NCBI GenBank assembly: GCA_012841145.1 | Contig: DUVH01000036.1 | Span: forward strand, 1-46,246 | Origin: Clostridiaceae bacterium | GTDB taxonomy: Bacteria > Bacillota > Clostridia > Saccharofermentanales > DTU023 | Direction: 5' to 3' | DNA: 46,246 nucleotides | In this document: piece by piece, positions 8,221 to 15,238 of the stretch | Layout: every line of letters begins with the position of its first letter | How positions within the stretch are numbered: the stretch's first letter is position 1 | Notes under the pieces: generated by a model | Database searches by the model: none | Told to the model about the DNA's origin: nothing | The model's input: the letters and a program-made list of their open reading frames with translations, nothing else | Made by a program: the position numbers and the translations under genes

Positions 8221-9570
8221 CTAACGAAGCGCTAACAAGACGGCCGTATTATCCTCGGCGACAAGATAATACGTGACGGACGAAGAGCCGGGACGGTACC
8301 AGCCTCCGAAAATATCGCTCGTCTGGCTGCTCGCGTAGTGGCGCATCAGCGTGTCACGGGCAGAATCGATCAATAGCGAATCATTGGCGACGCGTCCGAG
8401 AACGAGCGCCAACGCATATTCGGTAGGCGAGGACGATTGCCCGGACGAACCGCCCGTGACGGGATTCCACCCTGCAGGCATCCTTTTCTCATCGCGCAGG
8501 GCTGATCGGATAAAAGACAAAAAGTCGCGATCGACGACACCGACCTCCGCCAGATGAATGGCAATCTCGAGCTGCTCGCGCGTCGTTGACATCACGCCGC
8601 CACCTGTGATGGCAAGATAACTCTCCGTATCACTCCTGTAAGCCGATGCGTAAAGAGGAAGGCTGCTCTCGAGCAAAGAACCTTCCACGATGTTCCGCCA
8701 TTCACCTGCGATAACCGCCCACGCGGGATCAAATCGCGCGAAGGATGACATCGCCCATAAATCGATATCTGCCAGATGTGTACCGGGACTTCTCTCGATC
8801 GGGGCGTCTTCACCCGGCTCCGGCGTCGATCCGGGGATCGGTTCATCCCATTCATCGAGCGCCAACAGCATGCGAGGCCCCGCGAGCAATTCACTGTCTG
8901 TCTTCCTGTCGCGAAAGACGGGCAAGAGTACGGCAGATTCCTCCCGTATGCGTCGCTCAAGATCACGCCCTCCGTACTTTTGATAACCTTCCATGAGCGC
9001 TCTGGCATACGATAGCGTCACACTCCAGTGCGGATCGACCGGTTCAAATATCTCAGGGAAAACGTCCGTATCGTCCTGTTCCGTCAGTTTAGGCTCCTCG
9101 GTGCGCCTTGCCGACGTCTCAACACTTCTTAGTGCCGATGCGTGAAAAGCTGTTCCCGACGGCCGGAACGCGCGGTCAAAATTGTCGACCCATTTGAAAT
9201 ATGCGCCGCGCTCGTTCATCCTGACAAGCGCCCTTCCGTACCGTATCTGGTCGCCCGCAAGAAATCCTGCCGTCTTCGTTCCGGGAAAACCGCGCCGCGG
9301 CGATGTCTCATAGGAAATCGCCAAAAGACCGTCCACCATTTCACCATTAACGGTAATCGATGTCACAAGGTGTCGATCCATAATTTTCCTGACACCCGGT
9401 GCGAGGAGATCAGGATCATATTCACCAGCTGAAGAGGCCGTTCCGGGCAGAGGCGGAAGTTTGATTTTTATTCGCCCCGAAAACACAAACTCGAAAAGGA
9501 TAACGGCTAAAACAGCGAGCGCAAGCGCACCCGCCACGATGAGCAAAACTGTACGTTTCCTTTTTGACAT
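8221..9570 (-). CDS. Exported or membrane-anchored GH8-like (six-hairpin fold) protein
   Basis: The 449-residue protein starts with a basic stretch and one hydrophobic segment (about 7-30), so it is anchored or secreted. The rest resembles glycoside hydrolase family 8 in pattern. An ADIDLWAMSSFARFDPAW block (about 267-284) has the Asp-x-Asp and the Trp 14 residues later, as in the GH8 signature. An AGDQIRYGRAL block (about 105-115) aligns with the SEGQSYGM proton-donor motif but with Asp107 in place of Glu. A late segment with GWNPVTGG and PTEYALAL fits the final helices of the fold. It is divergent, and an inactive or altered-specificity enzyme is possible. It is transcribed divergently from tmcAL and ends 108 bases before pta. 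The family call is by eye and tentative. Confidence 0.5.
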   Translation of the reverse strand: MSKRKRTVLLIVAGALALAVLAVILFEFVFSGRIKIKLPPLPGTASSAGEYDPDLLAPGVRKIMDRHLVTSITVNGEMVDGLLAISYETSPRRGFPGTKTAGFLAGDQIRYGRALVRMNERGAYFKWVDNFDRAFRPSGTAFHASALRSVETSARRTEEPKLTEQDDTDVFPEIFEPVDPHWSVTLSYARALMEGYQKYGGRDLERRIREESAVLLPVFRDRKTDSELLAGPRMLLALDEWDEPIPGSTPEPGEDAPIERSPGTHLADIDLWAMSSFARFDPAWAVIAGEWRNIVEGSLLESSLPLYASAYRSDTESYLAITGGGVMSTTREQLEIAIHLAEVGVVDRDFLSFIRSALRDEKRMPAGWNPVTGGSSGQSSSPTEYALALVLGRVANDSLLIDSARDTLMRHYASSQTSDIFGGWYRPGSSSVTYYLVAEDNTAVLLALR

Positions 9571-9628
9571 TTATCGATCCATCCTTTAGCTTTATTTTAA
9601 CACCGGCAGTACGGGAAACGGATACTAA

Positions 9629-11002
9629 ATGGAAACATGCGGACTGACAGCTGAATACAACCCCTTTCATAAAGGGCACGCGCGCCAACTCGACATGATC
9701 CGGGGAGTTCTCGGGCGCGACGTCGGCATCGTCATTTGTCTCTCCGGACCGTTCTGTCAACACGGAGTCCCCGCTTTACTCGACAAAGGCGTCCGCACGA
9801 GCATTGCCCTCAATCATGGCGCCGATCTTGTCATTGAGTTGCCACAAGCGTTTGCCATCGCGACGGCCGAGCGATTCGCAGAGGGGGCGGTTGCCCTTTT
9901 GAGATCGACGGGCGTCATCCGCAACATCGCCTATGGCTGTGAACATCACGATGACCATGACGCCATTCAGGAAGTGGCCAGCCTCTTAGCGGAAGAACCG
10001 CAAGAGCTCTACGACAACATCCGCGACGGCATACGCGACGGAAAAGGGTATGCGGCATCCCGGTCTGACGCAATCGCGAACTTGACTGGCGACGAGCGGC
10101 ACAAAGCGATCTTGGAATCGCCTAACACAATCCTCGCCGTCGAATACGAAAAAGCATTGCGAAGACAACGATGCAAGAAAGTGTGCGACGAATCCGACGA
10201 CAATGCGATATCGCATGAGATTAAGACACTCGCTCTTCCCCTTTTCGATAAGCAGAGCCAATCGGCGACAGCCGTGCGCCGAGTCGTTTCACATACTGCC
10301 CGGCGATTGAATGATGACGACACCGTCACTTGCGATAAACACTCTCTTTTGGAAGTATTTCGTTATCTTTCAAACGTATTAACGTACGATTCGGCGGCAG
10401 CCATTATGAAAGCGCTCACCGAAGGAAGGGGGCTCTTGACGGAAGAGATGATCGCGCCGTCGCTCCTCCTCACGCCGCGCTATCGCGATATCAATGCTCT
10501 CAGTGAGATAAGCGGTATGCAGGGCGGCCTTGCAGAGCGGCTCAGCGGAGCGCTGCGCGATGACCCTCTCAACGTCCTGCGAGATCAACTTCAAGCAGAT
10601 GACGAAGACGAATCATGTGAAGATCATTCAACAGATTCACCGCTCCCCTACAATCGCTTTATTCGCGAGATGGCGACGCGCGCCCACCCCGCTTCCCGCA
10701 TTCGACGGGCGATCCTTGCTGCGGCTTTTGATATTGGAAGTGCGGACACGGCACTGTGTCATGACGGCCCTCAGTATATTCGGGTTCTCGGCTTCACGCG
10801 GCGCGGAAGACGTCTTCTTTCGTTCATGCGTCACACGGCAACACTGCCCGTCCTGATAAATGCGTCAGACTACCGCTCCCTCAAAACTGAATCGGCGCGC
10901 CGTCAGGCCGAACTGGATCTCCACACGCAGGCATGGTGGAATCATTTTGCTTCGTTGCATGACACTAATGAATTCATAAGGAACGCCGTTATCTTGAAGT
11001 AA
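9629..11002 (+). CDS. tmcAL: tRNA(Met) cytidine acetate ligase TmcAL
   Basis: TmcAL (YlbM family) activates acetate with ATP and makes N4-acetylcytidine at the wobble base of elongator tRNA-Met. The N-terminus has the nucleotidyltransferase motif GLTAEYNPFHKGHA, followed by the SGPFCQHGVPALLDKGVRT block and GADLVIELP, all characteristic of the family. The 457-residue length is within the upper family range. The ATG at 9629 is directly at the conserved core, and no strong ribosome site is visible before it. It is one of only three plus-strand genes here. The presence of pta-ackA nearby, which produces its substrate acetate, is suggestive but not evidence of co-regulation. Confidence 0.9.
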   Translation: METCGLTAEYNPFHKGHARQLDMIRGVLGRDVGIVICLSGPFCQHGVPALLDKGVRTSIALNHGADLVIELPQAFAIATAERFAEGAVALLRSTGVIRNIAYGCEHHDDHDAIQEVASLLAEEPQELYDNIRDGIRDGKGYAASRSDAIANLTGDERHKAILESPNTILAVEYEKALRRQRCKKVCDESDDNAISHEIKTLALPLFDKQSQSATAVRRVVSHTARRLNDDDTVTCDKHSLLEVFRYLSNVLTYDSAAAIMKALTEGRGLLTEEMIAPSLLLTPRYRDINALSEISGMQGGLAERLSGALRDDPLNVLRDQLQADDEDESCEDHSTDSPLPYNRFIREMATRAHPASRIRRAILAAAFDIGSADTALCHDGPQYIRVLGFTRRGRRLLSFMRHTATLPVLINASDYRSLKTESARRQAELDLHTQAWWNHFASLHDTNEFIRNAVILK

Positions 11003-11163
11003 CCGCATTCCTCGCGCTCACTTATCGATCGCGAAATCGTCCAACATTCCTCATCAATTTGTCTATCGGACTCCTGTCTCCGGTGCGCTATACTTTTGAA
11101 TGCTAGTGCGCAGGAAAGATGTATTGCGCCTAGAATTCCCTTTGCCTAAAACTTAAGAAAAAA

Positions 11164-11202
11164 GGGGTGTCTCAAAAGAGTCGCCCTCTTTTGAGACACC
11201 CC
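11164..11202 (-). terminator. Intrinsic terminator of the Cna-B-like gene
   Basis: A perfect 17-bp inverted repeat (GGGGTGTCTCAAAAGAG and its complement) with a 5-base loop is followed on the minus strand by six Ts. It starts 31 bases after the stop codon at 11234. The plus-strand side has no T-tract, so it does not serve tmcAL well, although the hairpin could still block read-through. Confidence 0.8.
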
Positions 11203-11233
11203 ACCCCCCCGAATGCATAATGTCGGATGTTTT

Positions 11234-11764
11234 TCAAAAATGCCTAAGCTTTTTTATTCCTGTCAGTAAAATCAGAAGGACAACCGCTAATATGAGGAAT
11301 AAGCCAGCTATGTGATAAGGCCTTATGCCCACAGCCACATCGTCAATGACAACGGAAATACATGATATAGCCGAACAGTTAACGATCGTGAATCCTTCCG
11401 CCGCGTCACCTGAAACAATACACGAGTATTCATCACAAAGATTGCACTCCGAAATGCTGTAATCGATCTCCGCGCCGTCTACATACTTGTCGAGACCCGA
11501 GAACGTACCCTTCCAGTCATTCGATTCCGAAAGCGTTATTTCCTTACCGGTATCGATATCATTCGCGAAGAGCTGTACCCTAATAAACTCGTTGCGTTCA
11601 CACGTCGGGTTTTGAGAATCATCCCACACAATATTGACATCGAACGAGATCTTCTCTGCCGACTCATCAGCAAATGCACGCACGGGCAAAAAAAGAGTAA
11701 GACTAAACAAAAAGAAAAACACCGCTAAAATCAATACAGTTGAAACATTATTCCTTTTGTTCAT
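11234..11764 (-). CDS. Small surface protein with one degenerate, cysteine-rich Cna-B-like domain
   Basis: The 176-residue protein has a signal peptide (about 1-32, cleavage near VRAFA), one Ig-like Cna-B module (about 36-130) and a C-terminal membrane helix (about 149-170) ending in KKLRHF. The module keeps the VWDD, SNDWKGTFSGLDKY and EGFTIVN landmarks. The acidic residue (ISE) and the strand-end Asn of the isopeptide triad remain, but the Lys expected two residues before the Trp is Ile (NIVWDD). Six cysteines lie in the module. The anchor has the shape of a sorting signal but no LPXTG motif. A strong AGGAGG site lies 7 bases before the ATG. The gene is AT-richer than its neighbours and stands alone with its own terminator, which may indicate acquisition. 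Function unknown. Confidence 0.7.
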   Translation of the reverse strand: MNKRNNVSTVLILAVFFFLFSLTLFLPVRAFADESAEKISFDVNIVWDDSQNPTCERNEFIRVQLFANDIDTGKEITLSESNDWKGTFSGLDKYVDGAEIDYSISECNLCDEYSCIVSGDAAEGFTIVNCSAISCISVVIDDVAVGIRPYHIAGLFLILAVVLLILLTGIKKLRHF

Positions 11765-12474
11765 TCAACATCCTCCTCTGCGCACCGCACGAATAAACGC
11801 AGCAGCGTGCACGTATTGATTATTTTACTGTGGGGCATGGCAAAAGTAATGGTAAATATTCCAAATAGATTTTACTATTATTATCACCGGCTAAATAATC
11901 CAACCGCACTACGTGAAAAGCAAGTATCCCCTCTCTAGATATCGACTATTTACCGTGTTTCCAACATATAAATAACGCCCTGTTCCCCCCTAAATCGTGC
12001 GCTGTAAGCAATTCAGTGTTACAGCAATATGCTATTTAACAGCATTATGCATCTATATGCACTTCTAGTTAATAATAACGAAAACGCACTTATATACAAA
12101 AAAACTCTTTTATGCGTATAACTGTGTTGTCCGTGCGTTTTACGCTTTTCTCTATAAATTATAATTAGGATAACACTCATCTTCGAATTGTCAAGCGAAT
12201 TTTCAGAACTTTATACGATGATTTTTGTGAAGAATTTTTTTATGCAATAAATCTCAATATCTAATATATTTATTAACGAAAACTTAAGAATCAATTATAA
12301 AAATTTATATACTCGGGAAACCACCAACATATATAGCCTCATGACTCGATGGTCAAACTGATGGACACGATATGAAACATAATTTGGGTGATGCGCGGTC
12401 TAAAGAATCTTGTGTAGCGGCAGGTATGTGGTAAAGTGAGTAAGGCGATGCGATTTAAACGGAGGTTGCACAAG
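11765..12474. other. 710-base AT-rich stretch with no supported gene
   Basis: This gap between the Cna-B-like gene and tyrS is visibly richer in A and T than the rest of the window, and no reading frame longer than a few tens of codons makes sense. It contains a short palindrome TGCATCTATATGCA near 12047-12060 and a TATAAT hexamer near 12160. A possible tyrS promoter lies at its right end. No T-box, tRNA, DnaA box cluster or insertion-sequence end was seen. Confidence 0.6.
12410..12437 (+). promoter_or_regulatory. Possible promoter for tyrS
   Basis: TTGTGT, a 16-base spacer and TAAAGT, with a TGG extension before the -10. It lies about 38 bases before the tyrS start. Moderate match only. Confidence 0.35.
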
Positions 12475-13698
12475 ATGAAAGAAAACATATTTGACTTGCT
12501 TGTCGAGCGCGGCTATGTCGCTCAAGTCACGCATGAAGATGAGGTGCGCGACTATTTGTCAAAGAAAGGTGCGACCTTTTACATCGGCTTTGACCCTACG
12601 GCTGACAGTCTCCACGCCGGACACCTGCTCCAGCTGATGGTCATGAAGCATATGCAGGATGCCGGAATCGTTCCGATCGCATTAATGGGCGGCGGCACGG
12701 GATACATCGGCGATCCGTCCGGACGAACCGATATGCGTTCCGTCATGTCACCCGAAACGATCGAGCACAATGTCAAATGTTTCGAAAAACAGATGAACCG
12801 CATCCTCGATATCAGCGAAGGCAAAATCATCTTTGCCAACAACGCCGACTGGCTCGTCCCGATGAATTACATCGAGTTTATTCGCGAGGTGGGCCCGCAC
12901 TTTACAGTCAACAGGATGCTCAGCGCAGACTGTTACAAGCAGAGACTCGACAGCGGACTTACGTTCCTTGAATTCAACTACATGATGCTTCAGGCATATG
13001 ACTTTCTTACGCTCTTTCGTACGTACGGCTGTTGCCTTCAGGCGGGCGGTGATGACCAGTGGTCGAACATCATTGCGGGAGCCGAACTGATCCGACGTAA
13101 AGACCGTGAGCCTGCGTACGGCATGACTTTTCAACTGCTCACGACGGCTTCAGGCGAAAAAATGGGCAAGACGGCACGCGGCGCTCTCTGGCTCGACGAG
13201 GATAAATGTTCAGTCTACGACTTCTACCAGTACTGGAGAAATGTCGAGGACGAAGTTGTCACGCGGTCTATGCGTCTTCTGACAATGCTCCCGCTCGAAG
13301 AAATAGCCGAATACGACAAGCTCACGGGATCCGATATCAATATCGCCAAAGAGCGACTCGCGCTTGAAGTCACATCGATCGTCCACGGACGAGAAAAAGC
13401 GGAACAGGCGTCCCAAGCGGCACGCTCCGTTTTCGGCGCGGGAGGCGACGACACCTCGATGCCGACCGAGACGATTTCACGCGAAGATCTCGGTTCAACA
13501 TTCATTGACCTCTTGGCTAAATACGGCCTGATGTCCTCAAAAAGCGAGGCGCGCCGCCTGATCGGGCAAGGAGGTTTCTACGTCGGCAATGAGAATGTTC
13601 GCGAGTTGTTCGCCACGCTTGATGAAGACGCATTTACCGACGGAGAGCTGATCATCCGCCTCGGCAAGAAACGTCACATCAAGCTCGTGATTGAATAG
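12475..13698 (+). CDS. tyrS: Tyrosine--tRNA ligase
   Basis: TyrRS attaches tyrosine to tRNA-Tyr. The class I signatures are HAGH in FDPTADSLHAGHLLQL (HIGH motif) and KMGKT in SGEKMGKTARG (KMSKS motif), with the tyrosine pocket residues in the FNYMMLQAYDF and GGDDQWSNI blocks. The last about 65 residues form the S4 RNA-binding domain. The start is ATG at 12475 with GGAGG 9 bases upstream, giving 407 residues. An in-frame ATG at 12436 would add 13 residues without a ribosome site. It stands alone on the plus strand, and its stop lies 12 bases from that of convergent thiN. No T-box leader is visible, although tyrS genes of this group often have one. Confidence 0.97.
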   Translation: MKENIFDLLVERGYVAQVTHEDEVRDYLSKKGATFYIGFDPTADSLHAGHLLQLMVMKHMQDAGIVPIALMGGGTGYIGDPSGRTDMRSVMSPETIEHNVKCFEKQMNRILDISEGKIIFANNADWLVPMNYIEFIREVGPHFTVNRMLSADCYKQRLDSGLTFLEFNYMMLQAYDFLTLFRTYGCCLQAGGDDQWSNIIAGAELIRRKDREPAYGMTFQLLTTASGEKMGKTARGALWLDEDKCSVYDFYQYWRNVEDEVVTRSMRLLTMLPLEEIAEYDKLTGSDINIAKERLALEVTSIVHGREKAEQASQAARSVFGAGGDDTSMPTETISREDLGSTFIDLLAKYGLMSSKSEARRLIGQGGFYVGNENVRELFATLDEDAFTDGELIIRLGKKRHIKLVIE

Positions 13699-13710
13699 AT
13701 TCTTTCTAAA

Positions 13711-14478
13711 TTAAACAGTCTCGGGAAAAGTGAAAAGCGCGAGCGTCCCCTGACGACAATCGACTCGTACGTTGTCGGGGTGGTTTGAGCGTGCGTAATT
13801 ACTCAAGGCGAGAGCGCGCGTTAAAGGCAGCGTGACGTCGTCGATTTCCCAGCGAAGCCCCTTGATCGTTAGACCGAGAACACCGTCATCAAGCGGTTGA
13901 GCGGAAAAGAGAAAACGCCTCTTCCCTGCCCGCGCAAAACAGTCGCGATGAAAAACGGGCGAGAGCGTAATCGAACCGGAGATGACGCGCCCTAGCGTCG
14001 TCCCGTCCGTCATAAAGACATCGGCGCCGCGTCGTGCCGCCAAAACGGTTAACGCAAGATTGGCGATCGTATGATCCTGACGCGAACCGAAACAGTTGAG
14101 AAAGAGGAGAGAGATTCCGGATAAGTCTTCGTGTTCAATGAATTGCGCGTAAAGATCGTCTACATCATCAGGGACTTCTTCCCCGAACGCTTGAAGAACT
14201 GCGACAGCTAAGGCAAGTTCACCGTCTGTGTAATCTTTGTCGACCGGGAAAACCCTCGTCTTCGTCGACGGATGAAACGAGCGCTCAATACCGCCCTCGA
14301 TCGAATCAAAATCCCCTACAACGAGATCGGGTTGAAAACCCAAGCGAATGACGTGATCGGCTCCGCCATCGGCCGCGATAATCTGCTTCGCCCGCTCAAG
14401 CATCAGAGAGGCAAAGATATCCTCAGAACCCCGCCGTCCCGCGAGCGCGACGACTGCATCAAACCAGGGGATGGCCAT
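13711..14478 (-). CDS. thiN: Thiamine pyrophosphokinase
   Basis: ThiN transfers pyrophosphate from ATP to thiamine, giving thiamine diphosphate. The family motif AADGGADHVIRLGFQPDLVVGDFDSI (quoted in parts: AADGGADHV and PDLVVGDFDSI) binds the nucleotide and metal, and a central GSRQDHTIANL block is also typical. The C-terminal beta domain is present. The 255-residue length is slightly above the usual 210-230. The ATG at 14478 lies three bases after the rpe stop codon, so the two are coupled. It is the last gene of the stp-prkC-rpe-thiN set. Confidence 0.93.
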   Translation of the reverse strand: MAIPWFDAVVALAGRRGSEDIFASLMLERAKQIIAADGGADHVIRLGFQPDLVVGDFDSIEGGIERSFHPSTKTRVFPVDKDYTDGELALAVAVLQAFGEEVPDDVDDLYAQFIEHEDLSGISLLFLNCFGSRQDHTIANLALTVLAARRGADVFMTDGTTLGRVISGSITLSPVFHRDCFARAGKRRFLFSAQPLDDGVLGLTIKGLRWEIDDVTLPLTRALALSNYARSNHPDNVRVDCRQGTLALFTFPETV

Positions 14479-14481
14479 ACC

Positions 14482-15204
14482 TTATAATTTCGCTTTGGCG
14501 AGCCTGATCGCGCGCCCGAGCGCTTCAGCCGCCTCTTTCGGCGATTCCTGTCCGAATACGGCCGAACCGGCGACGATCATGTCCGCGCCCGCTCTGACGA
14601 TCTCCGCGACATTGTCGAGCGTCACACCGCCGTCGACTTGCAGGCGGATCGGCAGCCCGGAAGCGTCGATCATCGCACGTGTCTTCTTGATCTTATCCAA
14701 TATTTGCGGAATAAACGATTGGCCGCCGAAACCGGGATTGACCGACATTAAAAGGATCATGTCAAGATCGGGAAGCAGCCATTGGATCGTCTCAAGCGGT
14801 GTCGCGGGATTTAAGGAAATGCCTGCATAACATCCGAGCGCTCTGATCTCGCTCAGAGTCCTCTGAGCGTGGTATACAACCTCCTGATGTACGACAAGCG
14901 TCGACGCACCGGCCTCCGCATATGATTTCAGCAGCCGATCAGGATTCGTCACCATGAGGTGAACATCGAGCTGCTTGTCTGTCCGCTTTGAAAGCGACTT
15001 GATGACGGGAGGACCGAACGTCAGATTCGGCACGAAATGACCGTCCATGACGTCGCAGTGAACCATGTCGATGGAGTCGCCGAGCGCGTTGATCTCAGAC
15101 GTGAGGTTCGCAAGATCGGCCGACAGAATTGACGGGCAAAGGAGGACGCGCGAATGATTCGCGAAAACATCTTCGCGCTTTGCTGCTGCAGATTCAAAAC
15201 TCAT
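14482..15204 (-). CDS. rpe: Ribulose-phosphate 3-epimerase
   Basis: Rpe interconverts ribulose 5-phosphate and xylulose 5-phosphate in the pentose phosphate pathway. The TIM-barrel motifs are clear: PSILSADLANL, HCDVMDGHFVPNLTFG, DVHLMV, MSVNPGFGGQSFI and DGGVTLDN, with the metal ligands (His, Asp, His, Asp) in place. About 20 extra residues precede the core. The ATG at 15204 has an AGGAGG site 10 bases upstream. In the common order stp-prkC-rsgA-rpe-thiN the GTPase gene rsgA would lie between prkC and rpe; it is missing here. Confidence 0.97.
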   Translation of the reverse strand: MSFESAAAKREDVFANHSRVLLCPSILSADLANLTSEINALGDSIDMVHCDVMDGHFVPNLTFGPPVIKSLSKRTDKQLDVHLMVTNPDRLLKSYAEAGASTLVVHQEVVYHAQRTLSEIRALGCYAGISLNPATPLETIQWLLPDLDMILLMSVNPGFGGQSFIPQILDKIKKTRAMIDASGLPIRLQVDGGVTLDNVAEIVRAGADMIVAGSAVFGQESPKEAAEALGRAIRLAKAKL

Positions 15205-15238
15205 CTAGTGGATACCTCCTCGCTCACAACGTGTCGTA

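Noticed and set aside
12160-12440. Possible T-box leader of tyrS (GGGTGATGCGCGG near 12386)
   Set aside because: It only partly resembles the T-box consensus: the pairing bases are wrong, there is no terminator hairpin after it, and no specifier loop could be placed.
11765-12474. Replication origin
   Set aside because: AT-rich, but no DnaA-box cluster and no dnaA or dnaN nearby.
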